Assembly (NCBI RefSeq): GCF_001305515.1
Contig: NZ_LJYW01000001.1
Span: 5,546,025-5,610,024, forward strand
DNA: 64,000 nucleotides
Direction: 5' to 3'
Source: Prosthecodimorpha hirschii
GTDB lineage: Bacteria; Pseudomonadota; Alphaproteobacteria; Rhizobiales; Ancalomicrobiaceae
In this document: positions 1-8,784 of the stretch, piece after piece
Position numbering within the stretch: position 1 is the first letter of the stretch
Layout: the number at the start of each line of letters is the position of its first letter
Translations under genes and position numbers: made by a program
Notes under the pieces: generated by a model
Databases searched by the model: none
What the model was told of the DNA's origin: nothing
Seen by the model: only the letters and a program-made list of their open reading frames with translations

Positions 1-154
1 CGCCCAGTAGGGCCGGCCCGGCCGCTGGCCGATCGGGCGGGTCGACCGGGTCGCTCCCGGTCCCGGCCGGCCGCCATCGGGCCTGGGGCGGGGGCGGGAG
101 CGGGAGCGGGGCGTTCTCGTCTGCCGGAATCGAACCTCGGACGCCGCTTCCGCG

Positions 155-1972
155 CTACGGCTTCGCGGCGCGCAGGGCGGCTTCCGCCTCGGCGAGATGG
201 GCCTGCAGTTCCGCATCCGCCGGCTTGATGGCGATCGCCGCCTTGAAGTCGACGATCGCCTCCTCGATGCGGCCGAGTTTCAGGAGCGCGTAGCCGCGCG
301 TGTCGAGCAGCGACCCGTCGCGCGGCCGGATGGTCAGGGCGCGCTCGATATCCTCCAGGGCGAGGTCGGGCTGGCCGAGATGGGCATTGGCCCAACTGCG
401 GTCGTTCAGGGCGGAGGCATCGTCAGGCTTGAGGATCAATTCCGCCGACCGCAACCGGACCACCGTCCGATAGTCGTCGAGGGCCCGATCCGCCTGTCCG
501 AGCCTCTCGTAGATCGCCGCCCGCGTGGCGTAGGCGGCGGCAAATTTCGGCTGCAGCCGGATGAATTCGGAATATTCGGCCAGCGCCTGTTCGTTTTCGC
601 CGCGCTCGAAATGGAGCTTGCCCTTGTTGCGCCGCGGAGCCGCGAAGGCCGGGTCGATATCGATCGCGCGCTGGAAGTCCGCCAGAGCTGCGTCGCGATC
701 GCCGAGGGTCATGTGTGAGATCGCACGATTGTTGAACGCCACGGGGTCGCCGGGTTTCAGTTCGATGGCTTTCGAGAAGTCGGCGATTGAGTCGGTGGTC
801 GAACCGACAGCCCGCCGGGCCATGCCGCGCAGGAAATAGGCCTCTGTCGACGGCGGGCCGTTGGCGATCGCGATGTTCAGGTCCGCAAGTGCCGCCGGGA
901 AGTTCTTGAGTTCAGAGAGACTTTTTGCTCGATTCAGGAAGATGCCGGTATCGGCGGGAGCGATCGCGGCCGCGGCGTTGAAATCCTGAACGGATTCATT
1001 GAATTTTTTCTGCTGTTGAAGCAACAGGCCGCGCAAATTGTAGGCTCCTGCGATTGTCTTATTGTTTTCTTGGGCACTGAAGATCCGACCGATCGGGGTG
1101 CCCTTGTAGGTGTGGATGATCGGTTTATCGTATTTCTCGTCGGTTGTTTGATTATAGATTTCAAGAGCTTTGGAGAGCGTCTCAATGGCGCGATCGGGAC
1201 GATTTGATCCTGTAAAATGCAGGGCGAGCAGGACATGGGCTGGCGCGAAGTCCGGCACGAAACCGATGAACTTCTGGACGTCGGATAGGTATACGATTCC
1301 GTCGAAGAAATTCATCGGCCTGCTGTCCAAAACGACGGCGCGATCCCAGTAATTCCATGGATAATCGGGTTCAAGTTCTATGGACTTGGTGATGTCCTCT
1401 AGCGCCTTCCTGAATTCTTTTTGCAAGGCGTAGACTTGGCTTCGATACGAATAGGCAAACCATTCCTTGGGATCAAGTTTGATGGCATAATTCAGATCTT
1501 CAAGGCTGCGGATTTGATCGCCTTTCTGATTGTATAGGATGCCGCGCAATGTGTATGAGGACGCCTCGCCCGGATCGAGCGCAATCAGCGCCGAGGCGTC
1601 CTGTTCGGCAAGGTCGTTCCGACCGGCGGCAGTATGGGCGAAGGCTCGATTGTGAAGGGCTGAGCCCCTCCGCGGGTCGAGTGCGAGCGCCTTCGTGAAG
1701 TCCGCAATCGCGTCGTCGAGGCGGCCGGCAGTCATCCTCGACAGGCCTCTCGTCTCGTAAGCCGCCGCCAATTGGCTCTTGGGATGGCGCCCGAGCCGGA
1801 TTGCCGCGGTGCAACTCGCCTCGACCATGTCGGTTTTGCCGTTGAGGCAATCCTCCCAGGGGTCGGCCCGGGCCGGCGCGCAGTCCAGGCCGCCCAGCAG
1901 GCCCGCGCAAAGCGCGATGATTCGAACCGGCCGAAGGGCAAGATCGGGCAGGGCGCTCCAGCCACACGGCAC
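155..1972 (-). CDS. secreted TPR-repeat protein
   Basis: Tetratricopeptide-repeat protein of about 605 residues. From the first third to the C-terminus it is built of repeated 34-residue units of the A-x-x-x-R-G-x-A/L-x-x-x-x-x-x-x-x-A-x-x-D-F type, at least ten of them. The frame is open back to a TTG at 2062. I prefer the GTG at 1972 because a hydrophobic stretch (IIALCAGLLGGL) followed by APARA then begins about 17 residues in and looks like a signal peptide, so the protein is probably exported. TPR solenoids are protein-binding scaffolds and no catalytic domain is visible. Codons for roughly 930-1500 are clearly more AT-rich than the rest and encode a stretch with poor TPR periodicity, probably an insertion between repeats. 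The partner is unknown. Confidence 0.85.
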   Translation of the reverse strand: MPCGWSALPDLALRPVRIIALCAGLLGGLDCAPARADPWEDCLNGKTDMVEASCTAAIRLGRHPKSQLAAAYETRGLSRMTAGRLDDAIADFTKALALDPRRGSALHNRAFAHTAAGRNDLAEQDASALIALDPGEASSYTLRGILYNQKGDQIRSLEDLNYAIKLDPKEWFAYSYRSQVYALQKEFRKALEDITKSIELEPDYPWNYWDRAVVLDSRPMNFFDGIVYLSDVQKFIGFVPDFAPAHVLLALHFTGSNRPDRAIETLSKALEIYNQTTDEKYDKPIIHTYKGTPIGRIFSAQENNKTIAGAYNLRGLLLQQQKKFNESVQDFNAAAAIAPADTGIFLNRAKSLSELKNFPAALADLNIAIANGPPSTEAYFLRGMARRAVGSTTDSIADFSKAIELKPGDPVAFNNRAISHMTLGDRDAALADFQRAIDIDPAFAAPRRNKGKLHFERGENEQALAEYSEFIRLQPKFAAAYATRAAIYERLGQADRALDDYRTVVRLRSAELILKPDDASALNDRSWANAHLGQPDLALEDIERALTIRPRDGSLLDTRGYALLKLGRIEEAIVDFKAAIAIKPADAELQAHLAEAEAALRAAKP

Positions 1973-2251
1973 GCGGCGACCGGCCTTTCCGGCCGGATCG
2001 GCGACGACGGGATTTCGAGGGGTCACGCCGGCAACTCCGCGCACGATCGGGCAAGACTGCAACTATAGCATGCGGATCGCGACGGTCAGCCGACACCGGA
2101 GGCCGATCCGCGAGATCCCGCCGGGCCGGGCCAAAGGCGCGTGGGACGGGCCTGCTCCGGCGGCATGGCGGGGTGGCGTTCGGGAGGCTGACGGAGCGGC
2201 GAAAACATGACATGGTCGCGCCCCTAATTGTCCGAGGTTTGGGAGGAAACC

Positions 2252-3007
2252 ATGTCCGATATTCGCGTCGCGCTGATCACCGGCGCCAGTTCCGGGATCG
2301 GCCGGAAGACCGCGATCACGTTCCTGGCCGCAGGTTACGCGGTGGTCCTGGTCGGCCGCCGCGCCGCCGAATTGCAGGCGGCCGCCGACGAATCCGGGGC
2401 GCCGGCCGAGCGCATCCTGGTCGCGCCCTGCGACGTGTCCGATCCGGCGGCGGTCGACGCCCTGTTCGCCGCCATCGAGGCCCGGTTCGGCCGTCTCGAC
2501 GTGGTCTTCAACAATGCCGGCGTCGGCTTGATCTCGACCCCGGTCGGAGACACGGCCTGGGAGGACTGGAAGCGCGTCATCGACGTGAACGTCCACGGCG
2601 TCTTCCTGGTCGCGCGCAGCGCCTTCAACCTGATGCGCCGGCAGGTGCCGCAGGGGGGCCGGATCATCAACAACGGCTCCATCTCGGCCCATGTGCCGCG
2701 GCCCGGCTCGGTCGCCTACACGGCCTCCAAGCATGCCGTGACCGGCCTGACCCGCTCCATCTCGCTCGACGGCCGGCCCTACGACATCGCCTGCGGCCAG
2801 ATCGACATCGGCAACGCGGCGTCCGACATGACCACCGCCATCTCGAAGGGCGTCCCCCAGGCCAACGGCACGCTCGCCCCCGAGCCGACTATGGACGCCC
2901 AGCTGGTCGCCGACGCCGTCCTGCACATGGCCGGCCTGCCGCTCTCCGCCAACGTCCAGTTCATGACCATCATGGCGACCAAGATGCCCTATATCGGCCG
3001 CGGCTGA
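2252..3007 (+). CDS. SDR family NAD(P)-dependent oxidoreductase
   Basis: Classical short-chain dehydrogenase/reductase of 251 residues, the usual family length. The cofactor motif TGASSGIG is at residues 10-17, NNAG at 87-90, the catalytic Ser at about 143, and YTASK gives the catalytic Tyr156 and Lys160. An Arg pair (GRR) after the second beta strand hints at NADP(H). The frame is open from a TTG at 2228, but GGGAGGAAAC directly before the ATG at 2252 fixes the start. It most likely oxidises or reduces a hydroxy/keto group. It stands alone on the plus strand at the edge of the catabolic island, convergent with the thiolase/DUF35 operon. Substrate not recognisable. Confidence 0.92.
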   Translation: MSDIRVALITGASSGIGRKTAITFLAAGYAVVLVGRRAAELQAAADESGAPAERILVAPCDVSDPAAVDALFAAIEARFGRLDVVFNNAGVGLISTPVGDTAWEDWKRVIDVNVHGVFLVARSAFNLMRRQVPQGGRIINNGSISAHVPRPGSVAYTASKHAVTGLTRSISLDGRPYDIACGQIDIGNAASDMTTAISKGVPQANGTLAPEPTMDAQLVADAVLHMAGLPLSANVQFMTIMATKMPYIGRG

Positions 3008-3214
3008 AGACGGCGCCGGCGGCTTCGGCGGCGGCGCGCCGTTCCGGGGGCTGTCTGCCCTCGCGTGACGGGGCGGGCGACGCGACCGACGTCGCCGCCC
3101 GGCCGCCGCCCGGCCTCGCCGCTGCCGGCTTCCCGTCCGCCGCCGAGTACGGACGGCGGAGGCGGTGTGGGCGAGCCGGCGCGGGGCGGGCGGACGGTGC
3201 GGCCTTGGGGCCGG

Positions 3215-3664
3215 TCAGGCCGGCTCGAAGCGCGGCATGGTCAGGGTGTCGTCGATGGTGTCGAAGACGATGCGGACCGCCTCGCCGATGACCGGTTTGC
3301 GGCCGCCATGGCCGACCAGATTGGCGGTCAGGCGCGGACCTTCCTCAAGCTCGACCTGGACGACGTTATAGGGCAGGTCCGGCTTGAAGGCCGGGAACCA
3401 CTCCTTGTGGACGACCACGAAGGTCGAGATGCGGCCGCGGCCGGAGGCCTTCTTCCAGGCGAGGCGGTCGGAGAAGCAGAAGGGGCAGACCGGCCCCGGC
3501 GGCAGGTGGGCGCGGCCGCAGTCCTCGCAGGTCGGCAGCAGCAGTTCGTGGCGCCGGCAGCCGTCCCAGAAGGGCTTGCTGTCCGGGCTCATGCGCGGCC
3601 GCGGCTTGGCGTGCGGGGATGGGGCGTGTGAGGACGGAGCGGATTCGCTCGGCGGGGCCGTCAT
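3215..3664 (-). CDS. Zn-ribbon/OB-fold (DUF35) protein, copy 2
   Basis: About 149 residues with the two-part DUF35 architecture. An N-terminal rubredoxin-like zinc ribbon carries Cys46, Cys49, Cys60 and Cys63, followed by an OB-fold that in this family binds acyl-CoA. The ATG at 3664 is chosen because CCTGGAGG lies just upstream; a longer frame reaches 3745 without a ribosome-binding site. DUF35 proteins partner thiolase-like proteins. In actinobacterial steroid degradation such a pair (ChsH2 C-terminal domain with Ltp2) is a retro-aldolase. It is the last gene of the minus-strand operon, 138 nt after its thiolase-like partner. Paralogue of the gene at 6020-6454. Confidence 0.9.
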   Translation of the reverse strand: MTAPPSESAPSSHAPSPHAKPRPRMSPDSKPFWDGCRRHELLLPTCEDCGRAHLPPGPVCPFCFSDRLAWKKASGRGRISTFVVVHKEWFPAFKPDLPYNVVQVELEEGPRLTANLVGHGGRKPVIGEAVRIVFDTIDDTLTMPRFEPA

Positions 3665-3802
3665 GGGGTGCCTCCAGGGCCTCGTGCGGGTCGGCCGGAC
3701 CCGGACGGATCGATCGAATTGGGCTTTCGGCAGAGCGGTGGCCATCAGCGGGCCGGGAGCGCAGGGCCGTTGTGACGAAACGGAATGCGGCGCCCGCTGG
3801 GG

Positions 3803-4966
3803 TCAGGCGGCCAGAAGGACGGAATCGCCCCAGCAGGTCGCCCATTGCAGGACATCCGCGTCGGCGATCTGGCGCGGACCGGCCTGGCCGCGCAGCTGGC
3901 GGACCATCTCGCGCAGATGGTTCCAGCCGGCGACATGGGCCTCCGACAGAAGCCCGCCATGGGTGTTGAGCGGCAGCGAGCCGCCGGGGCCGATCGTGCC
4001 GCCCTGGACGAAGTCCAGAGCCTCGCCGGCGCCGCAGAAGCCGAAGCGCTCGAGCACGAACAGCGGCAGCGGCGCGAAGGCGTCGTAGGTGTAGAGCCCC
4101 TTTACGGCGCCGCGGTCGATGCCCGAGCGGGCATAGATCTCCTGGTCGACCGGCTTGGCCCGGATGCCGGTGGCCGGCTGTTGGTTGATGCCGAGACCCG
4201 GCGGCGCGAAGATGAATTCGTCGCGGCCCGAGCGGATGCCCTGCATGCCGGCGATGCGCACCGGCTTCTGCTTCAGGTCGCGCGCCCGTTCGGTCGTCGT
4301 CACCAGGAGCACGACGGCACCGTCGGTCATCAGGCAGCAGTCGTAGAGGCGCAGCGGATCGACCACCATGCGCGAGGCCTGATGCTTCTCCAGCGTCAGC
4401 GGCTCCTTCATGAAGGCGTCCGGATTGAGCAGCGCATGCTGCCGAATCTGCATCGGCACGGCGGCGAGCTTCTCGCTGGTGCCGCCATAGAGATGCATGT
4501 AGCGCTGCATCGAGAGCGCGGCGCCGCCGGCCGGGGCGGTCAGACCGTAGGTCGGCGCCTCGCCATGGGTGCCGCCCTCCTCGCGCATGCCCTCCATGTC
4601 GCCCGGACCGCCGAGCAGGTCGCGCTCGCGCGTGAAGCTGATCCCGGTGACGCAGGCGACCACGTCGGCAAGCCCGGCCGAGACCGCCAGGGCGGCGTGC
4701 TGCAGCGCGTTGGTGACGAAGCGTCCGTGCAGCCAGGACTGGTTGACGTAGCGGATGTCGAGCCCGAAGGCCTCGGCGACGCGGTCGTAGTCGACCCCGA
4801 GCGGCGAGCCCATATGGGTCGAGAGACCGTCGATGTCGGAGCGCTCCAGCCCGGCATCGGCCAGCGCCGCCTTGAAGGCCTTGGCCATCAGGCCGAGCTG
4901 GCTTTCGGGCAGGAAGCGGCCGAACGGCGAGGCGCCGATCCCGACGATGGCGGCATCGATCTTCAT
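3803..4966 (-). CDS. thiolase-like protein (SCP-x/Ltp2 type), copy 2
   Basis: 387-residue thiolase-superfamily protein of the lipid-transfer/acetyl-CoA acetyltransferase-like class. At the site of the nucleophilic thiolase Cys it reads LHGRFVTN (HGRF at 80-83), with no cysteine. Near the C-terminus the usual GHP motif is replaced by NTHGGLLSE (334-342), so ordinary Claisen condensation or thiolysis is unlikely. This residue pattern fits the Ltp2-like aldolases that work with a DUF35 partner, and such a partner follows at 3215-3664. The start is the ATG at 4966, 13 nt after the alcohol dehydrogenase stop. Inferred role: C-C bond cleavage of a beta-hydroxyacyl-CoA. Substrate unknown. Confidence 0.88.
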   Translation of the reverse strand: MKIDAAIVGIGASPFGRFLPESQLGLMAKAFKAALADAGLERSDIDGLSTHMGSPLGVDYDRVAEAFGLDIRYVNQSWLHGRFVTNALQHAALAVSAGLADVVACVTGISFTRERDLLGGPGDMEGMREEGGTHGEAPTYGLTAPAGGAALSMQRYMHLYGGTSEKLAAVPMQIRQHALLNPDAFMKEPLTLEKHQASRMVVDPLRLYDCCLMTDGAVVLLVTTTERARDLKQKPVRIAGMQGIRSGRDEFIFAPPGLGINQQPATGIRAKPVDQEIYARSGIDRGAVKGLYTYDAFAPLPLFVLERFGFCGAGEALDFVQGGTIGPGGSLPLNTHGGLLSEAHVAGWNHLREMVRQLRGQAGPRQIADADVLQWATCWGDSVLLAA

Positions 4967-4979
4967 GGCGCGGACCTCC

Positions 4980-6023
4980 TCAATGGGCCGGTTGCAGCAC
5001 GAGCCGCCCGGCGACCGTGCCGGCCTCGACCCGCCGATGCGCCTCGCGCGCCTCGGTCAGGGGCAGACGGTCGGAGACGATCGGGGTCACGCCGCCCGCG
5101 GCGACGAGATCGAGGCAATGGACCAGCTGGTCGCGCGTCGTCGAGGTCGCCGACAGCATCGAGATGCCCTTCAGGAACAGCTGCGCCGGATTGAAGGGCA
5201 CGAAATCGCCGGTGAGCTGGCCGATCAGGATCCAGCGCCCGCGGATGGCGAGCGACTTGCGGATCGGGTCGAACAGCAGGTTGCCGACATTGTCGACCAC
5301 CACATCGACGCCGCGCCCCTTGGTCAGGGCCTTGACCTGGCGCGAGAAATCCTCGCCGCGCTCATGCACCACGACCTCGTGGGCGCCGAGTTCGGTAAGC
5401 CGCTCGGCCTTGGCCTTGGAGGTCGTCTGCGCGATCACCCGGGCGCCCTGCAGGCGGGCGAGCTGGATCGACGCCATGCCGAGCCCGCCGCCCGACCCGG
5501 TGACCAGCACGGTCTCGCCGATCTTGATGTTGCCGACATCGCGCATGGCGTTCCACACCGTGCCGAGCGTGCAGGCCGTGATCGCCGCCTGGTCGAGCGG
5601 AACCTCGTCGGGCACCAGGGCGACATTGTCGTCCTCGACGGCGACGAACTGAGCGTAGCCGCCGACGAGGCCCCAGTCGCCGAGGAACTTGCGATCGTCG
5701 CAGAGCGGCTCGTGGCCGGTCCGGCAATGGGCGCAGGATCCGCAGATGTGGTAGCGCTGCACCGTCGCGACCCGGTCGCCCGGCTTGAAGCCGCGGACGC
5801 CCGATCCGACATCGACCACCGTGCCGGCGATCTCGTGGCCGAGGATCACCGGCATCTTCACGCCGGCCTTGAGCGTGCCGTTGCGGGTGACGATGTCGTG
5901 GTAGCAGACCCCGCAGCTATCGACCCGGATGACCACGTCCTTGGCCGCCGCGACCGGATCGGGCACGTCGCGGTATTGCAGGACATCGACCCCGCCGGGG
6001 CCGTCGACCACCATCGCCTTCAT
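4980..6023 (-). CDS. zinc-dependent alcohol dehydrogenase (MDR family)
   Basis: 347-residue medium-chain dehydrogenase. Catalytic zinc ligands are Cys37 and His63-Glu64 (GHE motif). The structural zinc loop has Cys94, Cys97, Cys100 and Cys108, and a Rossmann GSGGGLG motif lies near residue 170. The ATG at 6023 overlaps the stop of the upstream DUF35 gene by 4 nt (ATGA), so the two are translationally coupled; the open frame extends further upstream only as a shadow. It probably oxidises an alcohol or hydroxyacyl intermediate with NAD(P)+. It sits between two DUF35/thiolase pairs, which suggests that it makes or removes the substrate or product of the putative aldolases. Confidence 0.93.
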   Translation of the reverse strand: MKAMVVDGPGGVDVLQYRDVPDPVAAAKDVVIRVDSCGVCYHDIVTRNGTLKAGVKMPVILGHEIAGTVVDVGSGVRGFKPGDRVATVQRYHICGSCAHCRTGHEPLCDDRKFLGDWGLVGGYAQFVAVEDDNVALVPDEVPLDQAAITACTLGTVWNAMRDVGNIKIGETVLVTGSGGGLGMASIQLARLQGARVIAQTTSKAKAERLTELGAHEVVVHERGEDFSRQVKALTKGRGVDVVVDNVGNLLFDPIRKSLAIRGRWILIGQLTGDFVPFNPAQLFLKGISMLSATSTTRDQLVHCLDLVAAGGVTPIVSDRLPLTEAREAHRRVEAGTVAGRLVLQPAH

Positions 6024-6454
6024 GCCGCATCCCCCTCGATGAGCTTGAACTTCAGAACCGTCGCCTCGGCGTCGAGATCCTCGAACACGGCCGTCACGCG
6101 CTGGCCGGGGCGGATGTCGGCCGGCCTGGTGCCGACCAGGTTGGAGAAGAAGCGCGGGCCGTCGTCGAGCCGCACCTGCACCACCGCATAGGGCATCTCG
6201 CCGAGGAAGCCCGGGAAATAGGCCTTGTGGAAGACGCAGAAGGTCTCGACCGTGCCGGTGGCGCCGACCGCCTCCCAGGCGAAGGCGTCGGAATGGCACT
6301 CCGGGCAAAAGCGGCTGGCCGGGAAGCGGCGGTGGCCGCAGGCGGTGCAGCGCTGCACGCGGATCTCACGCTCGCGCAGGCCGAGCCAGAACGGGCGCTC
6401 CGGCCCGTCGAGACGGGGGCGCGGTTTCGGGGGCAGTCCGGTCGGCTGGCTCAT
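6020..6454 (-). CDS. Zn-ribbon/OB-fold (DUF35) protein, copy 1
   Basis: 144-residue DUF35 protein. Zinc-ribbon cysteines are at 36, 39, 50 and 53, followed by the OB-fold acyl-CoA-binding half. The ATG at 6454 overlaps the stop of the thiolase-like gene upstream by 4 nt (ATGA), and its own stop overlaps the dehydrogenase start in the same way. Three consecutive genes are therefore coupled, as expected for subunits needed in equal amounts. Clearly homologous to the protein at 3215-3664, sharing a PRPR-x-PFW-x-G N-terminal pattern. Inferred partner: the thiolase-like protein at 6451-7584. Confidence 0.92.
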   Translation of the reverse strand: MSQPTGLPPKPRPRLDGPERPFWLGLREREIRVQRCTACGHRRFPASRFCPECHSDAFAWEAVGATGTVETFCVFHKAYFPGFLGEMPYAVVQVRLDDGPRFFSNLVGTRPADIRPGQRVTAVFEDLDAEATVLKFKLIEGDAA

Positions 6455-7584
6455 GACGGGTCCCGCGAATAGACGATGGACGAACAGACCGGAGCGGCGG
6501 CGATATAGTGGACATTGGCCGCGTCGGAGACCTGGCGGTCGCCGCAATCGCCGCGCAGCTGGCGGACGGCCTCGACGTTGAGGGCCCAGCCCTGCATGTA
6601 GCTCTCGGAGAGATGGCCGCCGGAGGTGTTGGTCGGGTAACGCCGACCGAGCCGGAGGTGGCCTTCGGCGACGAAGGGGCCGCTCTCGCCGCGCCCGCAA
6701 TAGCCGGCGCCCTCCAGGCTGAACATCACCGTCGGGGTAAAGTTGTCGTAGATCATCAGCGCCTGCATGTCGTCGCGGCCGAGCCCGGCCTCGCGGAAGC
6801 TGCGCCCGGTCACGGAGGCGACCGCGCCGTGCCAATAGTCCTCCGGCGGGAACATCGAATTGGCGAACACGGTCTGCAGGGCCGCGCCGCGGATATGCAC
6901 CGGCGGGCGGGCGCAATCCCGGGCGTGTTCCGCGGTGGTGATGATCAGCGCGACGCCGCCGTCATTGATCAGGCAATAGTCGAGCAGCCGCAGCGGCTCG
7001 GCGATCATGCGCGCATTCATGTAGTCGTCGAGCGTGAACGGCTTGCGCATGACGGCCTGCGGATTGAGTCCGGCATGGTCGCGGAAGGTCATGGCCAGTT
7101 CGGCCAGATGCTCCGGCTTCGTGCCGTACTGAGCCATGTGGCTGCGCATCATCATGGCGTGGAAGGCGCCCGGCGAGGTCATGCCGTAGGGCCACCAGAT
7201 GGCGCCGCCACCCGAGCCGTAGCTGTCGCTTTCCCCGCCATAGGCCGCACCGGCGGAGCGGCCGTTGTTGCCGTAGACCAGCGCCACCGTCCGGCAGCGT
7301 CCCGACAGCACCGCCTGCAGCGCCATCTCGATGCAGATCGCCGCGAACCGGCCGTGGCCGGGCGTGATCGTCACGAAGCTCGGATCGATCCCGGCGATCT
7401 CGCAGAAGCGCTGATAGTCCGGGATGCGGTTGACGATGATGCCGTCGAGATCGGCGAAGCCGAGCCCGGCATCCTTGAGGGCCTCGGTCAGGGCCCACAT
7501 GCCGAGATCGTAGGCGTCGTATTCGGGCAACCGGCCATAGGCCGTCGTCCCCACACCGACCACTGCAGCGCGCGCCTGCGCCAT
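6451..7584 (-). CDS. thiolase-like protein (SCP-x/Ltp2 type), copy 1
   Basis: 377-residue thiolase-superfamily protein and first gene of the minus-strand operon. The nucleophile region reads TPGHGRFAAIC (HGRF at 77-80); the only nearby cysteine is displaced to position 84, so canonical thiolase chemistry is doubtful. Unlike copy 2 it keeps a histidine in the C-terminal NTSGGHLSES motif (His324). The ATG at 7584 is preceded by GGGAGGAAT. Thiolase-like plus DUF35 pairs are known retro-aldolases in steroid side-chain degradation; assignment to C-C cleavage here is inference. The divergence between copies 1 and 2 suggests two different substrates or steps. Confidence 0.9.
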   Translation of the reverse strand: MAQARAAVVGVGTTAYGRLPEYDAYDLGMWALTEALKDAGLGFADLDGIIVNRIPDYQRFCEIAGIDPSFVTITPGHGRFAAICIEMALQAVLSGRCRTVALVYGNNGRSAGAAYGGESDSYGSGGGAIWWPYGMTSPGAFHAMMMRSHMAQYGTKPEHLAELAMTFRDHAGLNPQAVMRKPFTLDDYMNARMIAEPLRLLDYCLINDGGVALIITTAEHARDCARPPVHIRGAALQTVFANSMFPPEDYWHGAVASVTGRSFREAGLGRDDMQALMIYDNFTPTVMFSLEGAGYCGRGESGPFVAEGHLRLGRRYPTNTSGGHLSESYMQGWALNVEAVRQLRGDCGDRQVSDAANVHYIAAAPVCSSIVYSRDPS

Positions 7585-7914
7585 GCCGCCATTCCTCCCA
7601 TGGCCGAGGCTCCATCGGCCCCGGCGTCGTTTCGGTTCGGCAGACTGCGCCGGGAGGGCCGGGCGGCGAAAGGGCGGCGAAAGGGCGTCGGGCCGGTGGA
7701 GGCACGCCTCCGGATCCGCTTATCGCATTGATATTGATTGATGATCGGGTTGCTCGGGGTCGGCGGCCGAGGCGGTCGAATAGCAGTTATTCCCGGCTCT
7801 CGGCCTTTCGGGCTGCGCGCCGGCCGTCCTAGGGTCGGGACCACCGGCGCTCGCGCGCCTGGCCGGGATGCCTCGGGCGCCCGGAACGGCATTCGTTTCC
7901 GGACCGGAGGGGTC
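7585..7914. promoter_or_regulatory. divergent intergenic region with a short inverted repeat
   Basis: Spacer between the minus-strand DUF35/thiolase operon and the plus-strand hydratase gene, so it should hold both promoters. The stretch around 7720-7750 is AT-rich with TTGAT repeated (ATTGATATTGATTGATGATC), unlike its surroundings. GAATA-GCAGT-TATTC at 7778-7792 is an inverted repeat with 5-nt arms that could be an operator. No open frame with a ribosome-binding site is seen before 7915. Confidence 0.4.
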
Positions 7915-8784
7915 ATGAGCCAGGAGACCGTCTCTCTCGCCGACTGGATCGGGCGGACGGAGACCCGCGAGGAGACCGCCAGCGCGCTGCTCGCCGAGCG
8001 CATCGCCGCCCTGCTCGATCACGAGCGGGCGCCTGAGGCCGGCGAGGCCTGGCCGGTCGCCTGGGTCTGGGCGCTGTTTCCGCCGGCGCTGCGGTCGGGC
8101 GAGATCGGTCCGGACGGCCATCGCCGGCGCGGCGGCTTCCTGCCGCCGGTGCCGCTGCCCCGGCGCATGTGGGCGGGCTCGACCGTCGAGGTGCGCCGGC
8201 CGATCCGGGTCGGAGAGCGGCTGACGCGGCGCTCCGAGATCCTCGACGTCGCCGACAAGACCGGCCGCTCCGGCCCTTTGGTCTTCGTCACGGTCGAGCA
8301 CCGCATCACCGGCAGCGAGGGCGCCGATCTGACGGACCGGCACAGCATCGTCTATCGCGAGATCACCCCGACGCCGGAGCCCGAACGGCCGGCTCAGGAT
8401 GTCGATCCGGCCGGCGTCGACCCCGGCTTCGTGCCGCTCTGGCAACGGCGGCTCGCGGCCGGGCCGGTGCTGCTGTTCCAGTATTCCGCGGTCACCTTCA
8501 ACACCCACCGCATCCATTACGACGAGCCCTATTGCCGCGCGGTCGAGTTCTATCCGGGCCTCGTCGTGCACGGACCCCTGATCGCGACCGGACTTGCCGA
8601 CCTGGTCGAGGCGAATGCGCCCGGCCGTTTCGTGCAGGCCTTCACGTTCCGGGCGCTGGCACCCGTCTTTGCCCCGGCCGAGGTGACCTTCCTCGGCCGT
8701 GCCGACGGCGACGCCTTCTCGGCCGCAGCCGTCTGCGGCAACCGCGTCGTCATGCGCATGGACGGCCGGACGGCCCCGCGCTGA
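7915..8784 (+). CDS. MaoC/HTD2-type acyl-CoA hydratase (mesaconyl-C4-CoA hydratase-like)
   Basis: 289 residues with a double hot-dog layout. The N-terminal FAS1-like dehydratase domain spans about 1-155. The C-terminal hot-dog has the hydratase-2-type motif FNTHRIHYD (195-203), where Asn, His and Asp are the expected active-site residues. It resembles the HTD2 / mesaconyl-C4-CoA hydratase group that hydrates 2,3-enoyl-CoA thioesters, including branched dicarboxylic ones. The start is the ATG at 7915, preceded by GGACCGGAGGGGTC; the longer frame from 7738 lacks a site. Monocistronic and divergent from the aldolase-like operon. It would supply a beta-hydroxyacyl-CoA, the right substrate class for that operon. 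Confidence 0.85.
   Translation: MSQETVSLADWIGRTETREETASALLAERIAALLDHERAPEAGEAWPVAWVWALFPPALRSGEIGPDGHRRRGGFLPPVPLPRRMWAGSTVEVRRPIRVGERLTRRSEILDVADKTGRSGPLVFVTVEHRITGSEGADLTDRHSIVYREITPTPEPERPAQDVDPAGVDPGFVPLWQRRLAAGPVLLFQYSAVTFNTHRIHYDEPYCRAVEFYPGLVVHGPLIATGLADLVEANAPGRFVQAFTFRALAPVFAPAEVTFLGRADGDAFSAAAVCGNRVVMRMDGRTAPR

Noticed and set aside
124..146. tRNA T-arm-like sequence (GGTTCGATTCCGG on the minus strand)
   Set aside because: Only two of five stem pairs form, and no acceptor, anticodon or D-arm partner is found on either side. It is chance similarity next to the TPR gene end.
197..1352. Plus-strand open frames opposite the TPR gene
   Set aside because: They are antisense shadows of a coherent TPR protein in GC-rich DNA, without ribosome-binding sites or domains.
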